From assembly GCA_051646925.1 (NCBI GenBank), contig JBOFDK010000048.1, positions 1-64,000 on the forward strand: a stretch of 64,000 nucleotides of DNA. Direction: 5' to 3'. Origin of the DNA: JBOFDK01 sp051646925. GTDB lineage: Bacteria; Bacillota; Clostridia; Lachnospirales; Cellulosilyticaceae. Below, piece after piece: positions 57,122 through 64,000 of this stretch. Numbering within the stretch: position 1 is the stretch's first letter; each line of letters opens with the position of its first letter. The position numbers were made by a program, and so were the translations under genes. The notes under the pieces were generated by a model that worked only from the letters and a program-made list of their open reading frames with translations, did not search any database and had not been told where the DNA came from.

Positions 57122-57457
57122 AGATGAGTCTCCTTTTTGGTTTTTTATACATTTGTTGTGATATCACCTATCATATCACAGTTGTATTAGCAAAATATAG
57201 TCTATAGGTCACGATAAATAGCTATTACTAAATAGCTATTGCTAAGTAGGTCTAATATTACAACTATTAACTTTATAACCAATATGTATAGATGGTGTAG
57301 GTATTATAATCTAACATAGCATTATTAAAAAAAATAGATAGTTGAAAAATAAATATATAGAAGATAGAGGGAATAGACTATGTTATAATAAGACGTTCAA
57401 AGTTAATATATATATAGCTAAATATTACGAAAGATAAACATAGATGGAGTGAACAAT
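57122..57457. other. Divergent intergenic region with candidate operator
   Basis: This 336-bp gap lies between fic (leftward) and the DUF1934 gene (rightward). It contains TGTGATAT-N8-ATATCACA (57157-57180), a dyad close to the fic start, and a direct repeat around TAAATAGCTATTACTAAATA (57220 region). TATAAT boxes occur at 57305 and 57384. No gene is seen. Confidence 0.55.
57157..57180. promoter_or_regulatory. Inverted repeat upstream of the Fic gene
   Basis: TGTGATAT (57157-57164) and ATATCACA (57173-57180) form an exact 8-bp dyad with 8-bp spacer, about 36 bases upstream of the Fic start codon. It is a candidate operator. Confidence 0.45.
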
Positions 57458-57883
57458 ATGGAAAGATTACAACTAATTACGACGCAGAGTTATGAAGATG
57501 AGAAACAAACAGAAGAAGTAATGATAGATGCTATAGTAGCAGTTAGAGATGGAAGTGGATACGTAACATTTAAGCAAATAGATGAAGATACAAAAGCTAC
57601 AATTCAGACGATAGTAAAACTAAAAAAAGGCATCGTTTATATAAAACGTATGGGAACTGTAAAAAACGAGTTAGTATTTGATACAAATAAAAATTACGAA
57701 ACTACTTACAAAACGCCATACGGAGAATTACCTATGTGTATTCGTACAAAATCAATTACAGGAAATGTGTTACAAGAAGATGTTAATTTGACAATTTGTT
57801 ATGAAATTGTAATGCAAGGCAAAAAGATAAGTGATAATATATATACTATAAAAACAAAAGGGGAAACACTATGCAAAAGATAA
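57458..57883 (+). CDS. DUF1934 (YwiB-like) beta-barrel protein
   Basis: This 141-aa protein belongs to the DUF1934/YwiB family of calycin-like beta-barrels. The pattern is RDGSGYVTFKQIDE, then VKLKKGIVYIKRMGTVKNELVFD and KTPYGELPMCIRTK, with an alternating beta C-terminus. Function is unknown. ATG 57458 follows TGGAG at 8 bases; a GTG at 57449 is less likely. It overlaps galU by 13 bp. Confidence 0.85.
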   Translation: MERLQLITTQSYEDEKQTEEVMIDAIVAVRDGSGYVTFKQIDEDTKATIQTIVKLKKGIVYIKRMGTVKNELVFDTNKNYETTYKTPYGELPMCIRTKSITGNVLQEDVNLTICYEIVMQGKKISDNIYTIKTKGETLCKR

Positions 57884-58737
57884 GAAAAGCGATTATACCA
57901 GCGGCAGGACTTGGAACTAGATTTTTACCAGCGACAAAAGCGCAACCAAAAGAAATGTTACCAATAGTTGATAAACCAACTATTCAATATATAGTAGAAG
58001 AAGCAGTAGCATCAGGAATTGAAGATATAATTATTGTGACAGGGCGTACAAAAAAATCGATAGAAGATCATTTTGACAAATCATTAGAACTAGAGATGCA
58101 GCTAGAGCAAAAAGGTAGTGATGAACTACTACGTATAGCAAGAGAAGTATCAGAAATAGCAAACATATACTATGTTCGCCAAAAAGAACCAAAAGGTCTA
58201 GGTCATGCAGTATTAACAGCTAGAAGTTTTATAGGAGATGAGCCTTTTGCAGTACTTCTAGGAGATGACGTTATAGATTCAGAAGTACCAGCATTAAAGC
58301 AAATGATGGATGCATTTGAGGAGTACCAAGGAAGCGTACTTGGAGTACAGACAGTAGCGCCTGAAAACGTTAGTAAATACGGTATTATAGATGGTTCACA
58401 AATAGGTGAACGTATGCATGAAGTAAAAAACATGGTAGAAAAACCTTCTATAGAAGAAGCACCATCACATGTAGCAGTACTTGGTAGATATATAATAACA
58501 CCACAAATTTTTGATTTTTTAGAAAAACAAGAAGCAGGGGCTGGAAACGAAATACAACTTACAGATGCTCTATGTAAACTAGCACAAGTAGAACAAGTAT
58601 ATGCTTACGATTTTGAAGGAAAACGATATGATGTAGGTAGCAAAATCGGATTTTTACAAGCAACAGTTGATTTTGCATTAAAAAGAGAAGACTTAAAAGA
58701 AGAATTTACAGAATATCTAAAAACAGTAATAAAATAA
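57871..58737 (+). CDS. galU: UTP--glucose-1-phosphate uridylyltransferase
   Basis: This 288-aa enzyme makes UDP-glucose for glycolipids and surface polysaccharides. Signature segments are IPAAGLGTRFLPATKAQPKEMLPI, VRQKEPKGLGHAVLTAR, PFAVLLGDDVI and KRYDVGSKIGFLQATVDFAL. The length is normal. It starts inside the DUF1934 gene with GGGG upstream. It would use the product of the phosphohexomutase at 46101. Confidence 0.95.
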   Translation: MQKIRKAIIPAAGLGTRFLPATKAQPKEMLPIVDKPTIQYIVEEAVASGIEDIIIVTGRTKKSIEDHFDKSLELEMQLEQKGSDELLRIAREVSEIANIYYVRQKEPKGLGHAVLTARSFIGDEPFAVLLGDDVIDSEVPALKQMMDAFEEYQGSVLGVQTVAPENVSKYGIIDGSQIGERMHEVKNMVEKPSIEEAPSHVAVLGRYIITPQIFDFLEKQEAGAGNEIQLTDALCKLAQVEQVYAYDFEGKRYDVGSKIGFLQATVDFALKREDLKEEFTEYLKTVIK

Positions 58738-58744
58738 ATAAGTA

Positions 58745-58768
58745 AATCAATCAATCAATCAATCAATA
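58745..58768. repeat. (AATC)n microsatellite
   Basis: Five AATC copies and one AATA lie shortly after the galU stop. Confidence 0.93.
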
Positions 58769-58807
58769 TAAGTATTCGGGGAGTATCAAAAAAAAGGGGG
58801 GCTTTTT

Positions 58808-60583
58808 TTGAAAAAAATTAAAAACTATATAGCTATAGCTCTTGTAGCAGCAATCAGTAGTAGTTCTGTATACGCATATTCATCAAACTATTTGACACAA
58901 GCAGAGTACAAAAAAGAACTCGAAGGAAATTTGTATGAAGATAGAGGGATAGTAATAAAAAACGAGCCGATGCTAGGATATTTAGAATATCGCAACGGAC
59001 GCGGGGATATAGTAACAGCGTCATATTACGCAGCTGAAATGAAAGTTGAAAAAGCGCCATACTACGAAGAAGATGATACGATAGGGTATATAGATGAGAT
59101 GTTTCCGAGTATTGGATTTGATGTTCGAGATACAACTATAGGGCAAGTGAGGCCAGGAGACAATATATATGTACGTATGGATGAAGAAGGATACGTAACT
59201 TACATGAGTGTATACAATGAATACGCAGTAAGATATGGAAAAGTACATACATCTTCGTTAGGTGCAGATGGAATAATTACTATAGTGTTAGAAGAAACTA
59301 ACGGAAAAATGCATACATACAAAGTTTCGCAAAACATACCGATATCAAAAGGTAGCGGGGCGTATTCGATAGGAAGACTAAAAGAAGGCGAATGGATAAG
59401 AGTTTTAGTTTCGCAAAAAATACTAGGATACGGAATGATAGAAGAACAAATAAAAGAAATAAAAGTTGACCCAGACACAAGAGTGATATCAGATGTATAT
59501 AGGGGAGAAGTTATAGATGCAAACCCATATCAGCAAACAGTGACGCTCAAAAACAGTCAAACTCTAAACAAAAGCGGATGGAGTATGTATGAAACGATGA
59601 GAAGGATTAGTACTAATCCCAAAATCCTAAGCGCATATTTCCTAGGAAATCCTGTAAGTTTTGACTATATATCGAAAACACTAAAAAACAGTGGATATCA
59701 TGCATACGTTGCAGTAGAAAAATATATGGGGAAAGAACAGGCAATCAAAATCAATTTCCAAAGAGATCAGCAAAGAACATTACCTATTAGTAGAGTAACA
59801 TATGCAAGTCCAGGAGTTATGCAGCTAATGAGTGGTGAGAGGATTATGCTATCTGAAGATACAATTCTAGTTAGAGACAACAGACTAGTTGGAACAGCGG
59901 GAGTAAATGCAGGTGATACAATACAAGCAGTTGTAACAGGAGAGAACAAACTTGCATACGGAAGAATATTAGAAAATATAGGACTTGGTGGACTTCAAGT
60001 ATTTAGAGGGCGAATCAAAAGTATTTCAGATTACGAGCAGTTTGAAGTAGAAACATTTTCTATGTTAGAAAATAATGAATGGTACTTTAACCCATCGCCT
60101 AGAACTTTTTCAATAGGTGTAGATACAAAACTATATACAAGTGGTGGACTTGAAACAGGAGGAATCAAAAACTTCCTAGACCACGGCGAGTTCTCAGTTA
60201 CAAGTGACGTATTCACGATAGTAGCAGATGGAGACCGTGCGGTTATGATATCAGCTATGCCATATACAAAAGAAGCAGTTCGCGGAGAAGTATATGATTT
60301 AGATGGAAGTATACAACTAAAAGACATATACACATATGATAGAAAAAAAGACCAGTGGAAAACAGCAGTTGCGAAAAATACGACAGTAACGCTAAATGAA
60401 ATTCCAAATGGCATCATGATTAAAAATGGCAAACTAATTACAACTAAACAACTAGAAAAAGGCGATAAACTTACGATTATGTTAGAAGAGCCACTAGATA
60501 CTACATTAGAAGGTAATAGCGACGGGCAAAGTACAAACGGACTAAGACTTAAAGTAGATGGATATATTGTACTTGTAGAATAG
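58808..60583 (+). CDS. Secreted protein of unknown function, operon with SLH protein
   Basis: This 591-aa protein has a signal peptide (KKIKNYIAIALVAAISSSSVYA) and is otherwise all beta-like, with several short barrel-type segments such as GQVRPGDNIYVRMDEEGYVTYMSV, the pair VTLKNSQTL and IGVDTKLYTSGGL. No known domain is recognised. It starts at TTG, preceded by GGGGGG. The ribosome site is between A8 and T7 tracts, which could pair and expose it in a loop. The SLH gene follows with only 23 bases between, so the two are cotranscribed and may form a surface pair. Confidence 0.8.
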   Translation: MKKIKNYIAIALVAAISSSSVYAYSSNYLTQAEYKKELEGNLYEDRGIVIKNEPMLGYLEYRNGRGDIVTASYYAAEMKVEKAPYYEEDDTIGYIDEMFPSIGFDVRDTTIGQVRPGDNIYVRMDEEGYVTYMSVYNEYAVRYGKVHTSSLGADGIITIVLEETNGKMHTYKVSQNIPISKGSGAYSIGRLKEGEWIRVLVSQKILGYGMIEEQIKEIKVDPDTRVISDVYRGEVIDANPYQQTVTLKNSQTLNKSGWSMYETMRRISTNPKILSAYFLGNPVSFDYISKTLKNSGYHAYVAVEKYMGKEQAIKINFQRDQQRTLPISRVTYASPGVMQLMSGERIMLSEDTILVRDNRLVGTAGVNAGDTIQAVVTGENKLAYGRILENIGLGGLQVFRGRIKSISDYEQFEVETFSMLENNEWYFNPSPRTFSIGVDTKLYTSGGLETGGIKNFLDHGEFSVTSDVFTIVADGDRAVMISAMPYTKEAVRGEVYDLDGSIQLKDIYTYDRKKDQWKTAVAKNTTVTLNEIPNGIMIKNGKLITTKQLEKGDKLTIMLEEPLDTTLEGNSDGQSTNGLRLKVDGYIVLVE

Positions 60584-60606
60584 TGTTTAATAGTAGGGGG
60601 GCAAGC

Positions 60607-62109
60607 ATGAAGAGCATAAAAAACATGAAACAAACAGTAGCAGTTATAGTTCTAAGCATATTGTCTGTAACACAAGTTTTAGCTTACGAAGGTGAAATGG
60701 GGTACTTTGGAGGAATATCACCAGGATACAAATTACCAACTTTGACAGAGCAGGCAAATACGAGCAAGAAAAAACTCAGTAAAATAACATTACCATACAA
60801 AGAAATGATTTATATATCAGGAAAACCTGTGGAAGTAGAAGGCACTATAGAGATGCGGCCACAAGTGATTGATTACACAAAAAAACCGGTAGGTAACTAT
60901 ACCGAAAGCTATATGATAAAAACAACCAATGAAAACAAAGAAAAGCTAGATCGTAACATTACGCTAGATACAAAATACATGTATGATGCTACAACAAAAC
61001 AAGTAACAAAAACTAGCTCTATAAAAAAATGGACAGAAATAGTAGTAGTAGGAGGTCAGACATATCAGTTAGACTCATCAAAATCATCTTTTTCAAAAAG
61101 CATGCTAGAAGACTTTACTCCAGGAGTTACATACTATAGAGGAGATATTCAGTACGAGGCAGTATACAAAAACGCATCATCATCAGGTGGAAATATGACA
61201 TCTGTTAGCGTGAACGGACCTATATACGGTTATGACCATGCATATGCAAAGACAGAAACGCAGCGCAGAAACATACACGTAACAACAGGAGAAGGTAGCG
61301 GCTATTATATAGAAGAAACACCAACTTTTACGACATACAAAGAAATACAATACGGAGCAAACGAGCCAAATGCAATCAGCTTTGGAGGAAACTACAAAGA
61401 GATTATAAGAGGAGATGGGGCACTTACATACGATATAATTGCAGGAAGTACAAATAGCGCAGATGAAAACAGAGGAGCAATATCTATAACAGACGTTCCA
61501 TCGCTAGAACAACTAAACGCTATAAACATACCAAGTATGAAAGGGCATCCAGCAGAATCAGATGTAAAAAAAATGTATAGCCTAAAAGTTTTTTCAGGTG
61601 AACCGACTACATTTTCGCCAAACCAAGTAGTTACAAGGGGAGCATATATAGAAATGCTAGTACGCGCACTAAAACTGACTATTCCAGATGAAAAAGAAAT
61701 AGAACAAAGTGCAAAAGTATTTACAGATGTTAAAACAACTGATAAAAAATACCCATACTATATGGCAGCATACAACGCAGGGCTTATAAGCGGAGGCGAA
61801 GTAAATGTAGGGCAGCACTTAACAAGAGAAGCAATGGTAGTTATGAACATTAGGGCGCTAGGACTTGAAAGACTTGGAATAGCAACACTTGGAGCAACTA
61901 CTCCATTTATAGATGATAACCTAATATCAAGCTGGGCAAAGTCAAGTGTTTACGCTGCAAGCCGTATAGGTCTTATTGATAGTACAAACGGATACTTATT
62001 TCCAAATAAAAAAGTTACATATATAGATGTAGCAGCTTTACTAAACCAAATGATGAATTACATGAGATACGATTTGAGAAAAGACTACGATGAAAAAATG
62101 CTTATGTAA
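60607..62109 (+). CDS. SLH domain surface protein
   Basis: This protein of 500 aa has a signal peptide (QTVAVIVLSILSVTQVLAYE), a beta-rich central part, and three SLH modules at the C-terminus. These are MYSLKVFSGEPTTFSPNQVVTRGAYIEMLVRAL, then FTDVKTTDKKYPYYMAAYNAGLISGGEVNVGQHLTREAMVV, and FIDDNLISSWAKSSVYAASRIGLIDSTNGYLFPNKKVTYIDVAALL. SLH modules bind secondary wall polymer. ATG 60607 follows AGGGGGG; the in-frame upstream GTG overlaps the previous stop. It is paired with the secreted protein upstream. Confidence 0.9.
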   Translation: MKSIKNMKQTVAVIVLSILSVTQVLAYEGEMGYFGGISPGYKLPTLTEQANTSKKKLSKITLPYKEMIYISGKPVEVEGTIEMRPQVIDYTKKPVGNYTESYMIKTTNENKEKLDRNITLDTKYMYDATTKQVTKTSSIKKWTEIVVVGGQTYQLDSSKSSFSKSMLEDFTPGVTYYRGDIQYEAVYKNASSSGGNMTSVSVNGPIYGYDHAYAKTETQRRNIHVTTGEGSGYYIEETPTFTTYKEIQYGANEPNAISFGGNYKEIIRGDGALTYDIIAGSTNSADENRGAISITDVPSLEQLNAINIPSMKGHPAESDVKKMYSLKVFSGEPTTFSPNQVVTRGAYIEMLVRALKLTIPDEKEIEQSAKVFTDVKTTDKKYPYYMAAYNAGLISGGEVNVGQHLTREAMVVMNIRALGLERLGIATLGATTPFIDDNLISSWAKSSVYAASRIGLIDSTNGYLFPNKKVTYIDVAALLNQMMNYMRYDLRKDYDEKMLM

Positions 62110-62110
62110 T

Positions 62111-62162
62111 AAACCAAGCGAAAGCCTCATGCACAAACGTGCAAGGGGCTTTTGTTTGGTTT
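62111..62162 (+). terminator. Long imperfect terminator hairpin after the SLH gene
   Basis: AAACCAAG pairs with TTTGGTTT ends, with inner AAAGCCTC/GGGGCTTTT and TGCAC-GTGCA stems. Confidence 0.75.
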
Positions 62163-62564
62163 GCGCTAAAATACAAGTATGCAAATACAAAGTAAAACAG
62201 ATGAATATGTATAAAAATAGATAGCGATACAATATTTTAACTAAATGTTACAAATGTTAACAAATTGATTGGAAAAAGAATCCAAATGGATATACAGGAT
62301 ATAGGCCTAAACCCTTGAAAATACAATCATACACCACAAATGTATAAAATTGGAAGGTTACATAAAGATTACAAAGTGTCGAAAGGTATTGAAAACAAAA
62401 GGATGATGATATATACTTCTATTTGTAAGCAACACAAGCCAACGTTGTTAACTTATTTTAATCACATTATCAAATATTAAATAAGTATTACAAAACATTA
62501 CATACACACAAAACAGTTGGCAAAAAACAGACATTATTAAAGACACCTAAGGGAGGCAACACAA
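62163..62564. other. Intergenic region with long leader of the S-layer-type gene
   Basis: About 400 bp precede the S-layer-type gene. It holds a good promoter at 62389-62417 and then about 140 bases of transcribed leader ending in AAGGGAGG. No tRNA or small gene is seen. Long leaders are common before very strongly expressed S-layer genes. Confidence 0.55.
62389..62417 (+). promoter_or_regulatory. Promoter of the S-layer-type gene
   Basis: TTGAAA (62389-62394), a 17-bp spacer and TATACT (62412-62417) lie about 150 bases before the start at 62565. Confidence 0.65.
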
Positions 62565-64000
62565 ATGAAATTAAGACAAAAATTAGCAATGGTATTAGCA
62601 GCAACAATGATCGTAGCAGCAGTTCCAGTAACAACAATGGCGTACTCAACAAACCAAATCCACGGACAAGTGTCAGCGGTTATTGGTCAAAATATAAAAT
62701 TAGACGACAACCTTCGTCTTGTAATAGATCTTGAAGATACTTTAGAAGAAAATGAAGAAACAGTATTTTACCTTGATTACACAGATTTCGCAGTAGATGC
62801 TGGATTATATAACACAGCTTACTTAGCAGCAATCGATACATTAAAAGAAAACATTGTAAATCATGTAAATGCAAATGATTTTAGAGTAAAAAATGTAGCA
62901 GCAACAGAAGCAAAAACAACACCAGGTGCAATTGCAACAAAAATTACAACAGAAGATGTTAAAATTACACTTGCATACAAAGGAAATGAATTTAAATCAA
63001 CTGATAAAGTTGCTGAAATCAAAGTAGAGTACTTTGTAAATGAAGAAGGCAAAAAAGCAACAAAAACAATTACATTTACAGCAGCAGATCTTGAAGCAGC
63101 AGGAATTAATTTATCAGAAGTAGCATCAGCTAAAAATGTATACACATTCAACTTTGATGAAAAAGGAAACTTGACTGACGATTCAACAATATCAAAAGCT
63201 ACACCATTTGGTGGAAAAACAAAGATTGAAGTTTTAAGTTCAAGTCAAGTACGTGTTACAGTAGAAGCAGTAAGTGATCTTACAAAAGTAGCACTTCCAA
63301 TTGCAGGTCAAATGACAGGAGAATCTCCAAAAGTAGTAGTTGATTCATACGATAGTTCTGTATCAGTATCAAAAACAGAGCATTACTTAACAAAAGAATC
63401 AATCGGTAGCGATAAATTAACAGTAACAGCAAAAGATGCAAAGAAAATTAACGTTGCTGGTGGTGAAATTGCTGGATTTACAGTAAAAGAAAACCATGAA
63501 GATGCAATTTCTAACGGAGCAAAAAAAGCAGACAGAACAATCGTTCTTGATTTAACAAAATATTCTGACCTAGTATTTACAGATAAGCAAACAATTACAA
63601 TTGAAGGTAAAGGTGCATTCGCTCCAAACAAGCGTACATTAAAATCTGACGAATACAAAGTAGATGGTAAAACACTTGAAATCTACCTTCCAAATGAGCA
63701 AGCAATAGGAACAACTACAGGAGCTTGGGAAGTAACAGGAGTAACAGTAGAAGCTGAAAACCTTAAATACGGAGCTGAAGAAGGCGATGTAAACGTTAAG
63801 ATTACAAGTGGAAACAAAATGTTTGAAGAAATGAACGAAGTACTTGCAGTAGTAGCTGAATTTGCAGTAGACGTAACTGTACAAGCTGCTGATTTAGTAG
63901 CAGGTAGAGATTCAATAGTACCAAAAGAAGATAATGACACAGCAATCATCACAATTACTGAAAACGTAAAAGAATCATTAGATGATAAGCGTTGGGCTTA
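62565..64000 (+). CDS. Secreted surface protein, S-layer type (3' end outside window)
   Basis: The frame from ATG 62565 is open to the window end (478 codons). It has a strong signal peptide (KLRQKLAMVLAATMIVAAVP), and the mature part is Thr/Lys/Glu/Ala-rich and beta-like with few Cys, Trp or Met, as in S-layer or large wall proteins. Codon use is more restricted and the AAGGGAGG ribosome site, promoter and leader look tuned for high expression. No domain is identified in the visible part; SLH or other anchor modules could lie beyond the edge. It is separated from the SLH gene by a terminator. Confidence 0.75.
   Translation, partial: MKLRQKLAMVLAATMIVAAVPVTTMAYSTNQIHGQVSAVIGQNIKLDDNLRLVIDLEDTLEENEETVFYLDYTDFAVDAGLYNTAYLAAIDTLKENIVNHVNANDFRVKNVAATEAKTTPGAIATKITTEDVKITLAYKGNEFKSTDKVAEIKVEYFVNEEGKKATKTITFTAADLEAAGINLSEVASAKNVYTFNFDEKGNLTDDSTISKATPFGGKTKIEVLSSSQVRVTVEAVSDLTKVALPIAGQMTGESPKVVVDSYDSSVSVSKTEHYLTKESIGSDKLTVTAKDAKKINVAGGEIAGFTVKENHEDAISNGAKKADRTIVLDLTKYSDLVFTDKQTITIEGKGAFAPNKRTLKSDEYKVDGKTLEIYLPNEQAIGTTTGAWEVTGVTVEAENLKYGAEEGDVNVKITSGNKMFEEMNEVLAVVAEFAVDVTVQAADLVAGRDSIVPKEDNDTAIITITENVKESLDDKRWA

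Noticed and set aside
58787..58810. A8-G6-C-T7 string as a terminator for galU
   Set aside because: The stem would be only A-T pairs and the T run contains the start codon of the next gene; it is better read as a ribosome-site context.

Overview
The window looks like a chromosomal segment of an AT-rich, endospore-forming Clostridia member (Firmicutes). The evidence is strong GGAGG/AGGGGG ribosome-binding sites, frequent TTG/GTG starts, many intrinsic terminators with T tracts, and sporulation genes (spoIIR, yabG, a SipL-type SPOCS+LysM protein, a CotS-like kinase, a CotH-type kinase) beside SLH/S-layer-type surface genes. A relative of the Lachnospirales/Cellulosilyticaceae group is a reasonable guess but cannot be proven from the sequence alone. 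I saw no rRNA, tRNA, insertion sequence, prophage or CRISPR array.

Layout. 1-1523 (minus, cut by the window edge): a choice-of-anchor-A protein with a long collagen-like tail and no signal peptide. 1926-6434: DUF523, TcdA, a YgiQ radical SAM protein with a minisatellite tail, and an RluA pseudouridine synthase. 6435-12224: 71-bp direct repeats, then a 1560-residue protein made of ten copper-amine-oxidase-N-like modules and a single-module companion, both without export signals. 12253-20285: polysaccharide deacetylase, metallophosphoesterase, NadE, CotH-type lipoprotein, a MATE exporter under a textbook MerR promoter with its MerR gene, and an HD protein. 20435-25604: an arylsulfotransferase-like protein followed by an NMT1/SsuA-type ABC importer with two substrate-binding lipoproteins. 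25606-35248: DEAD-box helicase, GlnRS, a 52-aa zinc-ribbon protein, a 29-aa cationic peptide, a C39-like secreted protein, alcohol dehydrogenase plus MFS transporter, DUF2871 and YjiH membrane proteins. 35512-47792: topoisomerase III, asparaginase, a cytidylate-kinase-like protein, CCA-adding enzyme, DUF4340, a CotS-like kinase, a PEGA protein, an MFS transporter and a phosphohexomutase. 48091-58737: an unrecognised charged protein, YabG, SipL, IspE+GntR, SpoIIR, Ddl, MurI, an autoinhibited Fic protein, DUF1934 and GalU. 58808-64000: a secreted protein, an SLH protein and the start of a strongly expressed surface (S-layer-type) protein cut by the window end.

Three themes run through the window. 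First, short tandem repeats are unusually common, both in frame (C-termini of YgiQ and YabG, a linker of the C39-like protein, the acidic linker of the giant protein) and in several gaps directly beside terminators. Second, yabG, the sipL homologue and the cotH-like gene all have hairpins that reach into or sequester the Shine-Dalgarno region; the sipL hairpin arm lies inside a possible 11-codon leader ORF. Third, several surface or spore-associated proteins (collagen-like, CotH, SipL, SLH, S-layer-type) point to an elaborate cell and spore envelope.
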